Of a DNA stretch of 5,435 nucleotides, positions 1 through 5,184 are shown one piece after another (the stretch's first letter is position 1; every line of letters starts with the position of its first letter). The translations under genes were made by a program, and so were the position numbers. The notes beneath the pieces are model-generated. The model saw only the letters and a list, made by a program, of their open reading frames with translations, did no database searches and was not told where the DNA came from. The stretch covers positions 5,741-11,175 of the forward strand of contig DNMN01000016.1 in the NCBI GenBank assembly GCA_003489395.1, given 5' to 3'. Source of the stretch: Candidatus Yonathbacteria bacterium (GTDB lineage Bacteria; Patescibacteriota; Minisyncoccia; Phycocordibacterales; UBA1550).

Positions 1-38
1 AGTATATTATACGTGTATAGCGGAAGAAAACTGATAGG

Positions 39-44
39 TATGAT
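39..44 (+). promoter_or_regulatory. Candidate -10 box of a promoter for scpB
   Basis: The hexamer TATGAT matches five of six bases of the sigma70 -10 consensus and lies 11 nt before the scpB ATG. Transcription would start near base 51 and leave about a 5-nt leader. No convincing -35 box is seen: the bases 17 nt upstream read TATAGC. No Shine-Dalgarno sequence precedes the ATG. A short inverted repeat (TATAC, GT, GTATA) at 8-19 lies where a -35 box or operator would be, but it is AT-rich and may be chance. The same 11-nt spacing from -10 box to ATG is seen at mraY, which modestly supports the call. Confidence 0.35.
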
Positions 45-55
45 ACACTGCACAG

Positions 56-601
56 ATGGAACTTTCGCAAAAAATTGAGGCGTTGTTGTTTTTCAAAGGA
101 GAGCCTGTAACAGCAGGCTTTTTGGCGAAAACACTTGGCGTTTCGGAGGATGAAGTTCGCGCTGGGCTTGTTGGCCTTGAGCAGTCTCTTTCTGGGCGCG
201 GAATCATATTGATGCAAAATGGCGAGGAGTACATGCTCGCTTCTTCGCCAGAAATGGGCCAGACTATTGAGGGACTTCTGAAGGAGGAGCTTGGAAAAGA
301 GCTCGGCAAGGCAGGACTAGAAACTCTTGCGACAGTGCTGTACAGAGGACCGATTTCCAGAAGCGAAATAAACTATCTTCGTGGAGTAAATTCAAATTAT
401 ATTTTGCGCGCGCTTCTCGTGCGAGGGCTCATTGAAAAAGTTGATCAAGGAGGACGAAGCACAGTGTATCAGCCAACATTTGAGCTTTTGTCATATATTG
501 GAGTAAGCAAGGTTTCTGATTTGCCTGGATTTGATGAGGCACAGAAAGCTGTTGAGGAATTTAAGCAGGCTGAAAAAGAAAATGAACACGAAGAAGGATA
601 G
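56..601 (+). CDS. scpB: Segregation and condensation protein B (ScpB)
   Basis: ScpB is the dimeric winged-helix partner of the kleisin ScpA. Together with SMC they form the bacterial condensin that compacts and segregates the chromosome in the cytoplasm. The 181-residue product fits the family length. Residues 1-15 (MELSQKIEALLFFKG) match the usual ScpB opening, followed by an EPV/LAK/LGVSEDEV first winged-helix domain to about residue 75. The second winged helix spans about 85-155 and carries the family signature: GLETLATVLYRGPISRSEI, then LRGVNSNYILRALLVRGLIE, then a GR...YQPT wing and an L.YIGV end. The tail after about 160 is charged (many K and E), as is common. The ATG at 56 is chosen because it starts exactly where the family starts; no Shine-Dalgarno sequence precedes it. 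The last 20 bp overlap the next gene. scpA is not visible and may lie upstream of the window. Confidence 0.95.
   Translation: MELSQKIEALLFFKGEPVTAGFLAKTLGVSEDEVRAGLVGLEQSLSGRGIILMQNGEEYMLASSPEMGQTIEGLLKEELGKELGKAGLETLATVLYRGPISRSEINYLRGVNSNYILRALLVRGLIEKVDQGGRSTVYQPTFELLSYIGVSKVSDLPGFDEAQKAVEEFKQAEKENEHEEG
102..123 (+). other. Terminator-like hairpin inside the scpB 5' coding region
   Basis: A 6-bp perfect stem (AGCCTG at 102-107, CAGGCT at 114-119) closes a 6-nt loop, TAACAG. It is followed by T120-T123, so the transcript would have a G/C-rich stem and a run of U. This is the shape of a short intrinsic terminator about 46 nt into scpB. The stem is short and the bases code for the normal ScpB residues around EPVTAGF, so chance is quite possible. 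Confidence 0.25.
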
Positions 602-1598
602 AGAAAAAATCATAACTAGGAGGGCGCACTCTCTCCTAGTAGTGCTCGGTGGTGGAGCAGGCCTCGCAATAGCAATGCAGGGGCTTCTTTCATTTGCATT
701 GCCAGCGCAGACAGAAACAAGCGTGAACAATGCTGGTGATGCAAGGGAGGAAATCCGCACCGCAAAAATTGCGAATCCATTTGATGGTATTTCATTAGAG
801 GCGCGCGCGGGATATGTGCTTGAATTAAAAACGGGTGTGGTGCTTTTTGCAAAAAATGAAAATGAAAAACTTCCGCTTGCGTCTGTGACAAAACTAATGA
901 CAGCGTTTGTGGCGCGCGAGCATTTGTCCGAGAGTGCCGTGCTCACACTTACAAAAGACGACCTCTCTGCCGAGGGTGACTCGGGACTTCGCCCTGGTGA
1001 AAGGTGGCGACTTGGCGACATATTGAACGCAATGTTGCTTGTTTCCTCTAACGATGCGGCGCACGCGGTGGCTCTATTTGTGGGCTCAAACGGAGTGTCA
1101 GATCGGAATGCAAGCACAGACATCGCGCGCGCTAACTTTGTGCAAATGATGAATGAAAAGGCCGTTCTGCTTGGGCTCGAACAAATGCAATTTTTTAATG
1201 AGTCCGGACTTGATGTTTCTGCGCCACAGAGTGGTCAGCTTGCGCAGGTAAGCATACTTCCGCAAGGAGGAGGGTACGGCTCTGCGCGCAACGTCGCTCT
1301 TCTTTTTGCCGAGCTGTGGAAAAAATATCCAGAGACAATAGAAATAACCGCGCACAAGGACGCGCGAATTTATTCTCAGGATGAAATCGCGCATATTTTG
1401 CCGAATACAAATGAAATTGTCGGGCAAATCCCAGGGCTAGTGGCATCAAAGACGGGATATACAAATATCTCCGGCGGAAATCTCGCTGTTATTTTTGACA
1501 GGGGAATTGGCGACCCTATCGTAGCGGTAGTCCTCGGCTCTAGCTACAAAGGGCGTTTTGACGATATGCAGAAGCTTGTGGAAGCAACAAGAAAGTGA
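582..1598 (+). CDS. D-alanyl-D-alanine carboxypeptidase, S11 family (DacA/PBP5-like)
   Basis: This is a serine penicillin-binding protein that removes the terminal D-Ala from peptidoglycan pentapeptides outside the membrane. With the ATG at 582 it has 338 residues. The three active-site motifs are present in order: SVTK at 101-104 (nucleophile S101, base K104), SSN at 155-157 and KTG at 290-292. FFNESGLD and a final RFDDMQKLVE are also typical of S11. A lysine/arginine-rich N-terminus (MNTKKDREKIITRR) followed by a hydrophobic stretch ending SFALPAQ is a signal peptide or membrane anchor. The reading frame is open further upstream, with TTG at 531 and ATG at 534. I prefer 582 because it gives a normal signal peptide and only a 20-bp overlap with scpB instead of about 70 bp. 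No good Shine-Dalgarno sequence is seen, so translational coupling to scpB is likely. The protein stops at the end of the catalytic domain: the C-terminal beta domain and amphipathic anchor of E. coli PBP5 are absent. The exact paralogue (dacA, dacF and so on) cannot be decided. Confidence 0.92.
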   Translation: MNTKKDREKIITRRAHSLLVVLGGGAGLAIAMQGLLSFALPAQTETSVNNAGDAREEIRTAKIANPFDGISLEARAGYVLELKTGVVLFAKNENEKLPLASVTKLMTAFVAREHLSESAVLTLTKDDLSAEGDSGLRPGERWRLGDILNAMLLVSSNDAAHAVALFVGSNGVSDRNASTDIARANFVQMMNEKAVLLGLEQMQFFNESGLDVSAPQSGQLAQVSILPQGGGYGSARNVALLFAELWKKYPETIEITAHKDARIYSQDEIAHILPNTNEIVGQIPGLVASKTGYTNISGGNLAVIFDRGIGDPIVAVVLGSSYKGRFDDMQKLVEATRK

Positions 1599-1600
1599 CC

Positions 1601-1617
1601 TCACATAGTTCACATAG
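1601..1617 (+). repeat. Tandem 8-bp direct repeat TCACATAG x2
   Basis: TCACATAG occurs at 1601-1608 and again at 1610-1617, one base apart, starting 2 bp after the carboxypeptidase stop codon. The second copy lies in the left arm of the adjacent stem-loop. Its complement CTATGTGA at 1625-1632 could pair with either copy, so two alternative hairpins are possible. This could be a duplicated arm or a binding-site pair; function unknown. Confidence 0.6.
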
Positions 1618-1636
1618 GCGAGGCCTATGTGAACTA
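1606..1636 (+). repeat. Perfect 14-bp inverted repeat (stem-loop) after the carboxypeptidase gene
   Basis: TAGTTCACATAGGC (1606-1619) and its exact reverse complement (1623-1636) flank a 3-nt loop, GAG. The stem begins 8 bp after the stop codon at 1596-1598. Position and strength suggest a transcript 3' end. However, no run of T follows on either strand, so it is not a canonical intrinsic terminator. It could be an RNA-stabilising or Rho-related hairpin, a protein-binding palindrome, or a short dispersed repeat. Confidence 0.85.
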
Positions 1637-1646
1637 ATACGTGAAG

Positions 1647-1675
1647 TTGGCGTTTGCGCGCGATTTCTATATACT
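1647..1675 (+). promoter_or_regulatory. Predicted sigma70-type promoter for mraY-ftsW
   Basis: A TTGGCG -35 box (1647-1652) and a TATACT -10 box (1670-1675) are separated by 17 bp, the optimum. Each box matches four or more consensus bases. The spacer contains GCGCGCG. Transcription would start near 1682, only about 5 nt before the mraY ATG at 1687, so the mRNA would be leaderless or nearly so. This agrees with the absence of any Shine-Dalgarno sequence (the bases before ATG read GATAGATATT). The promoter sits just downstream of the 1606-1636 stem-loop, which makes this spacer look like an operon boundary. Confidence 0.6.
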
Positions 1676-1686
1676 AGATAGATATT

Positions 1687-2742
1687 ATGCCAATTGATGT
1701 TGTTAAAATTTTTCTTGCCACCACCACAGCGTTTTTTGTTGGTATTGCCATAACTCCTTTTTTGACCTCGTTTCTCTACCGCCACAAGATGTGGAAAAAA
1801 ACCAGCGTCCGTTTAACGATGGACGGGAAAGAAGCAACTATTTCAGGCAAGCTTCACAACGACGAGGAGAGGAAAACGCCACGTATGGGTGGGGTAGTGG
1901 TGTGGGGGTCAGTCTCTATAACAATATTTATTTTTTTTATACTAGCGTCAGTTTTTCCAGAGACTATTTTTTCAAAACTTTCGTTTCTTTCTCGCGAGCA
2001 AACATGGCTTCCACTTTTCGCGCTCGTGGCTGGAGGACTCTTTGGTCTTATTGATGATTACCTCGTTTGTCGCGAGACAGGCACAGCCACAGGTGGCGGG
2101 CTAGCTCTGAGGGCGCGACTCGCATTTGTTTTTATACTTGCTCTGGCGGGCGCGTGGTGGTTTTACGCAAAACTAGGAATGGATAGTGTTCACATACCAT
2201 TCGGTGGCGATGTGCATCTTGGGCTATGGTTCATTCCACTCTTTATTATTTTTATGATTGGTATTTATTCGGGCGGAATTATAGACGGCATAGACGGTCT
2301 TTCTGGCGGAGTGTTTGCGTCAATTTTTACCGCATACGCAGTTATCGCATTTGCGCAGGGGCAAATAGATCTCGCTGTTTTCTCTAGTGTGGTTGTTGGG
2401 GGGCTCCTCGCATTTCTTTGGTTCAATATTCCTCCCGCGCGTTTTTTTAATTCAGAAACGGGAACTATGGCGCTCACAACATCGCTTACGGTTGTCGCCT
2501 TTTTAACAAAGGCAGTGCTGGTGCTTCCTATTATCGCGTTTCTCCTTATTGCTACGAGCGCTTCATCTCTGATACAAATTCTTTCCAAACGGTATCGCAA
2601 CGGGCAAAAAGTATTCTTAGTCGCTCCGCTCCATAACCACTTTCAAGCTCTCGGTTGGCCACCATACAAAGTGGTGATGAGGTACTGGGTCATCTCTGTT
2701 GTGCTCGCGCTCCTCGGAACAATAATCGCGCTCGTTGGATAA
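1687..2742 (+). CDS. mraY: Phospho-N-acetylmuramoyl-pentapeptide-transferase (MraY), atypical active site
   Basis: MraY is the membrane enzyme that moves phospho-MurNAc-pentapeptide from UDP onto undecaprenyl phosphate to make lipid I. The 351-residue product has the family length and about ten hydrophobic segments (roughly 8-30, 69-90, 107-126, 145-162, 178-197, 208-224, 230-246, 262-280, 281-297, 331-350). Visible landmarks are TPRMGG (64-69), the aspartate pair in LIDDY (D123, D124), IIDGIDGLSGG (D200, D203), SETGTMAL (256-263) and PLHNHF (314-319) with LGWPPYKV after it. Several usually invariant positions differ: Gly197 where NLTDGLDGL enzymes have Asn, Glu257 where the GDxGS aspartate is expected, and HNH instead of HHH. 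The order mraY-ftsW-murG supports MraY over the related WecA-type transferases, but the assignment rests on hand alignment. The gene follows a predicted promoter, lacks a Shine-Dalgarno sequence and is 3 bp from ftsW. murD is missing from its usual place after mraY. Confidence 0.88.
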   Translation: MPIDVVKIFLATTTAFFVGIAITPFLTSFLYRHKMWKKTSVRLTMDGKEATISGKLHNDEERKTPRMGGVVVWGSVSITIFIFFILASVFPETIFSKLSFLSREQTWLPLFALVAGGLFGLIDDYLVCRETGTATGGGLALRARLAFVFILALAGAWWFYAKLGMDSVHIPFGGDVHLGLWFIPLFIIFMIGIYSGGIIDGIDGLSGGVFASIFTAYAVIAFAQGQIDLAVFSSVVVGGLLAFLWFNIPPARFFNSETGTMALTTSLTVVAFLTKAVLVLPIIAFLLIATSASSLIQILSKRYRNGQKVFLVAPLHNHFQALGWPPYKVVMRYWVISVVLALLGTIIALVG

Positions 2743-2745
2743 GAT

Positions 2746-3846
2746 ATGATGAGGAAATTTCAATCAATAGATAAAATATTTCTTGGTATCACCGCTCTTC
2801 TTGCACTAGTAGGGCTTTTTGTTTTCACTTCTGCGTCGTTTGGACTTTTTGCGAGAAAGGGATTTTCATTGAAGGATCTTTTGTTTGATCAAGTTATTAT
2901 GGGGCTTCTTCTTGGAATTATTATTGCCGCATTTGTAGCGTTTAAATTTAATTTAAAATTCTTGCAGACAAACGCGCTCTATATTTTTATTGGTTCAATA
3001 ATTGTCACACTTTTAGTTTTTATTCCCGGTGTCGGGCTAGAGCACGGCGGTGCTCATAGATGGATTGATCTTCGGGTTATTACATTTCAGCCATCCGAGT
3101 TTCTAAAGCTTGGCGCTGTTATATACTTTGCGGCCCTTTTGCCGATTCTCAAAGAGCGCATTCGTACTCTAAAGACAGCCTTGATAGTCACAGGTGGAAT
3201 ACTGCTTTTCCCGGCTATCGTATTGCTCGCAGAACCCGACACAGGCACATTTGCTGTGATTTTTGCCGCTGTTATAGCGATGTTGCTTTCTGCTGGAATG
3301 AGACTGCGACACTTTGCGCTTATTGTGCTAATCAGCATTCTCGCAGTCGGTGTACTTGCTCTTGCTCGTCCGTATGTTGGTGAGCGTATCCTCACATACC
3401 TAGACCCATCGCACGACCCGCAAGGCGCGAGCTATCAGATTCAAAAATCTCTTCTCGCAATCGGTTCCGGCGGAATTACAGGTCGTGGTTTTGGACAAAG
3501 TCTTCAAAAATTTGGTTCACTTCCTGAGCCAACAGGTGACTCTATCTTTGCCGTAGTTGGAGAGGAATTTGGGTTCATTGGCGGGTTCGTAATCATAATT
3601 TTATTCCTTTTGTTTGGGGTTCGTGGTATACAAATAGCCAGGCGGGCTCCAAATATGTTTGAGTCGCTTTTGGCTGTTGGAATTGTTATACTGATAGTAT
3701 CGCAGTCATTTGCGAATATCGCGGCTATGCTCGGGCTAATACCGCTTACGGGCGTTCCGCTTGTATTTGTGAGCCACGGTGGCTCCGCGATACTATTTGC
3801 CTTCCTTGAGGTCGGCATTCTTTTGAATATTTCTAAGAGAAATTAA
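2746..3846 (+). CDS. ftsW: SEDS-family peptidoglycan glycosyltransferase FtsW
   Basis: FtsW polymerises lipid II into glycan strands at the division septum, working with a class B penicillin-binding protein in the membrane. The 366-residue protein has about ten hydrophobic segments and SEDS landmarks: TSAS near the end of the first segment (28-31), HRWIDL (104-109), FQPSEFLKL (114-122), AEPDTGTF (162-169), GASYQIQKSLLAIGSGG (227-243), LPEPTGDSIFAVVGEEFGFIGG (259-280) and TGVPLVFVSHGGS (335-347). Asp265 in TGDSIF aligns with the catalytic aspartate of SEDS polymerases (E. coli FtsW D297). RodA has the same motifs; FtsW is preferred because of the mraY-ftsW-murG order. Tandem ATGs at 2746 and 2749 are both possible starts. 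The gene begins 3 bp after mraY, so the two are surely cotranscribed, yet no clear Shine-Dalgarno sequence is visible (bases before ATG: TTGGATAAGAT). It is followed by a 202-bp structured spacer. Confidence 0.92.
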   Translation: MMRKFQSIDKIFLGITALLALVGLFVFTSASFGLFARKGFSLKDLLFDQVIMGLLLGIIIAAFVAFKFNLKFLQTNALYIFIGSIIVTLLVFIPGVGLEHGGAHRWIDLRVITFQPSEFLKLGAVIYFAALLPILKERIRTLKTALIVTGGILLFPAIVLLAEPDTGTFAVIFAAVIAMLLSAGMRLRHFALIVLISILAVGVLALARPYVGERILTYLDPSHDPQGASYQIQKSLLAIGSGGITGRGFGQSLQKFGSLPEPTGDSIFAVVGEEFGFIGGFVIIILFLLFGVRGIQIARRAPNMFESLLAVGIVILIVSQSFANIAAMLGLIPLTGVPLVFVSHGGSAILFAFLEVGILLNISKRN

Positions 3847-3899
3847 GGAGAGAATCGACTGTAATTTCCTTACCCAGTTAAATGATTTCAAATTGGTGC

Positions 3900-3921
3900 T
3901 TTATCACTGTGGTGTGGTAAA
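3900..3921 (+). other. Secondary hairpin inside the spacer element
   Basis: TTTATCAC (3900-3907) can pair with GTGGTAAA (3914-3921) over 8 positions, one a U-G wobble, around the 6-nt loop TGTGGT. A further weak stem, ATAAG (3933-3937) with CTTAT (3943-3947), follows. Both lie in the end of the long arm of the spacer structure. The hairpin overlaps the candidate extended -10 box at 3915-3923, so one of the two readings may be incidental. Confidence 0.4.
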
Positions 3922-3923
3922 AT
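3915..3923 (+). promoter_or_regulatory. Candidate extended -10 promoter within the spacer
   Basis: TG at 3915-3916 followed by G and TAAAAT (3918-3923) fits the TGnTATAAT extended -10 form with one mismatch. A possible -35 box, TTGGTG (3893-3898), is 19 bp upstream, longer than ideal. Transcription would begin near 3930 and give murG an untranslated leader of about 119 nt that carries the 26-bp palindrome but only the right-hand copies of the other arms. Confidence 0.35.
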
Positions 3924-3971
3924 GAGCATAAGATAAGAATTCCTTATATATTTTGTAGAGAATTTGAAATC

Positions 3972-3997
3972 ACAATTTGAGGACGTCCTCAAATTGT
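3972..3997 (+). repeat. Perfect 26-bp palindrome centred on GGACGTCC
   Basis: The 13 bases 3972-3984 (ACAATTTGAGGAC) are followed directly by their exact reverse complement at 3985-3997, with no spacer. In RNA this is an 11-bp stem with a 4-nt loop; in DNA it is a perfect two-fold site. Its sequence is G/C-rich in the centre and A/T-rich outside. No T run follows on the + strand, so it is not a canonical terminator for ftsW. A dimeric regulator site, a REP-like hairpin and a transcript-end hairpin are all open. Confidence 0.9.
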
Positions 3998-4021
3998 ATT
4001 TAACCGGGTGAAGATTTTAAT
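3994..4021 (+). promoter_or_regulatory. Alternative weak promoter close to murG
   Basis: TTTAAT (4016-4021) matches five of six -10 consensus bases, and TTGTAT (3994-3999), 16 bp upstream, matches the TTG of a -35 box. Transcription would start near 4028 and leave about 21 nt before the murG ATG. The -35 box overlaps the right edge of the 26-bp palindrome, so a protein or hairpin there could control it. AT-rich sequence produces such matches easily. Confidence 0.3.
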
Positions 4022-4048
4022 AGTCGTTTCACTCCTTAAAAATCAATC

Positions 4049-5182
4049 ATGAAAATCGTATTTACCGGCGGAGGCACAGGAGGACATTTTTATCCTATTA
4101 TTGCTGTCGCCCAAAAACTGAACCAACTTCTTGTTCGCGAAAAAATCGCGAATGCAGAGATGTATTATTTGTCCACCGAGCCATACAACGAGCGTATGCT
4201 TTTTGACAATAATATCAAATTCAAAGCAGTCACCGCTGGCAAAAGACGCACATATTTTTCCGTACAAAATTTTTTTGATTTTTTTAAAACTGGCTGGGGA
4301 GTGATGAAATCAATTTTTCAAATATTTGCGTTGTATCCCGATGTTGTATTCAGCAAGGGCGGATTTGCAAGCTTCCCAACATTGTTTGCAGCAAAACTTT
4401 TTCGCATTCCCGTTATCATCCACGAATCCGACAGCGCTCCAGGCCGCGTAAATGCATGGGCTGGGAAGTTTGCGCAAAAAATAGCGCTCTCGTACGCCGA
4501 CGCTGCGCAGTTTTTTCCGTCTGGACGCACAGCACTCACAGGAAACCCTATTCGCGAGGAGGTGCTCCGTCCGTCTGGAAGGGACGCGTTCAAGGAGCTA
4601 GGGCTTGACCCAAAAATTCCAGTACTTCTAGTTCTTGGCGGTTCACAAGGCGCGCGCGCTATCAATGCGCAAATGGAGACTCTTGCTCCTAAGCTCGTAG
4701 AAAAATATCAGGTCATCCACCAAGCCGGAGAGGCAAATATGGCTGAAGTAGAGACCACTGTAAAAGGACTCTTGGGAGGAAACCCAAATGCTTCGCGCTA
4801 TCATATTTATGGTTATATGGATTCTGAAACGATGAAGCTTTCTGCGGAAATGGCAACGGCTGTTGTTTCGCGCGCCGGTTCGGCAATTTTTGAAATTGCC
4901 GCATGGGGAATTCCTGCGGTGCTTATCCCTATTACAGAATCAAATGCAGACCACCAGCGAAAGAACGCGTTTGCATACGCGCGAGCCGGTGGAGCTGTGG
5001 TTATAGAGGAGGCAAATCTCGGTCCGAATATTTTGTTGTCTGAAATAGAAAACTTGATGCAGGATCCAAGCAAGAGGGCAACGATGATATCCTCTGCGAA
5101 TGAGTTTGCGCGCACAGACGCCGCGGAAAAAATCGCGGAGCAAATTGTAGCAGTGCTTATGAGGCACAAAGGAATAAAGTAA
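4049..5182 (+). CDS. murG: UDP-GlcNAc:lipid I N-acetylglucosaminyltransferase (MurG)
   Basis: MurG adds GlcNAc from UDP-GlcNAc to lipid I, giving lipid II, on the inner face of the membrane. The 377-residue product is a GT-B (family GT28) enzyme. The N-terminal lipid I-binding domain opens with the glycine loop [10 protein letters not shown] (7-16, including His13), then SKGGFASFP (102-110), [18 protein letters not shown] (125-142) and TGNPIRE (164-170). The C-terminal UDP-GlcNAc domain has [11 protein letters not shown] (196-206), [21 protein letters not shown] (274-294, with Glu282 in the uridine/GlcNAc site) and ADHQRKNA (300-307, with Gln303). All key motifs look intact. The start at 4049 gives MKIVFTGGG, the usual MurG beginning, although no Shine-Dalgarno sequence is present (upstream reads CTCCTTAAAAATCAATC). 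The gene is separated from ftsW by the structured spacer and is followed after 2 bp by gltX. Confidence 0.95.
   Translation: MKIVFTGGGTGGHFYPIIAVAQKLNQLLVREKIANAEMYYLSTEPYNERMLFDNNIKFKAVTAGKRRTYFSVQNFFDFFKTGWGVMKSIFQIFALYPDVVFSKGGFASFPTLFAAKLFRIPVIIHESDSAPGRVNAWAGKFAQKIALSYADAAQFFPSGRTALTGNPIREEVLRPSGRDAFKELGLDPKIPVLLVLGGSQGARAINAQMETLAPKLVEKYQVIHQAGEANMAEVETTVKGLLGGNPNASRYHIYGYMDSETMKLSAEMATAVVSRAGSAIFEIAAWGIPAVLIPITESNADHQRKNAFAYARAGGAVVIEEANLGPNILLSEIENLMQDPSKRATMISSANEFARTDAAEKIAEQIVAVLMRHKGIK
4881..4901 (+). repeat. Perfect 9-bp inverted repeat inside murG
   Basis: CGGCAATTT (4881-4889) and its exact reverse complement AAATTGCCG (4893-4901) flank the 3-nt loop TTG. The bases code for conserved residues GSAIFEIAA of the UDP-GlcNAc site, so protein constraint explains much of the sequence. 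The pairing may be chance. Confidence 0.5.
5168..5173 (+). promoter_or_regulatory. Possible Shine-Dalgarno sequence for gltX
   Basis: AAAGGA at the end of murG is the only ribosome-binding-like sequence before any start codon in this window. It is 11 nt from the gltX ATG, slightly further than the usual 5-9 nt, so its use is plausible but not certain. Confidence 0.4.
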
Positions 5183-5184
5183 AT

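Larger units (their letters stand above)
3868..4013 (+). repeat. Nested inverted-repeat element in the ftsW-murG spacer (possible MITE or structured RNA)
   Basis: Three sets of paired arms lie side by side with no unpaired base between them. The outer arms, 3872-3883 and 3998-4009, match over 12 positions with one A-C mismatch, and extend to 3868-3883 and 3998-4013 at 13 of 16. A second perfect 11-bp pair is GATTTCAAATT at 3884-3894 with 3961-3971. A third is the perfect 26-bp palindrome at 3972-3997. Folded, this is a three-way junction: an outer stem, one long arm with a 66-nt end containing smaller hairpins, and one short hairpin. The element is flanked on both sides by ATTT (3864-3867 and 4014-4017), which could be a 4-bp target duplication but is low in complexity. 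No transposase and no credible ORF lies inside. It may be a miniature transposon, a REP-like repeat or a regulatory RNA between ftsW and murG. Confidence 0.7.

Noticed and set aside
491..1123. Long open frame on the - strand (210 codons)
   Set aside because: It lies opposite scpB and the well-supported carboxypeptidase. The translation is serine-rich and of low information, with no recognisable motif, and it has no promoter or ribosome site.
1596..1643. TGA recoded as an amino acid, as in Gracilibacteria or SR1 relatives
   Set aside because: The carboxypeptidase ends naturally at TGA 1596-1598 right after its family C-terminus, read-through would enter the stem-loop, and the other genes contain no in-frame TGA.
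1540..1785. Open frame on the - strand over the carboxypeptidase-mraY spacer
   Set aside because: It spans the stem-loop and the mraY promoter, is antisense to two real genes and has no family features.
2940..2965. AT-rich near-palindrome (TTTAAATTTAATTTAAA)
   Set aside because: It lies in ftsW and is simply the coding of FKFNLKF; low-complexity A/T produces the symmetry.
3844..3872. Short inverted repeat TAAGGA / TCCTTA around the ftsW stop as a terminator
   Set aside because: It is only 6-8 bp with a 13-nt loop, has low G/C content and no T run, and it competes with the stronger outer arm of the spacer element.
3882..3920. Possible 12-codon small ORF (ATG to TAA) in the ftsW-murG spacer, with AAGGAG at 3845-3850
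   Set aside because: The AAGGAG is more than 30 nt from the ATG, the peptide is tiny, and the bases are explained by inverted-repeat arms.
3872..4009. tRNA or known riboswitch in the spacer
   Set aside because: The three-armed fold suggested a tRNA-like or riboswitch form, but no T-loop GTTCRA, CCA end or recognisable riboswitch core is present.
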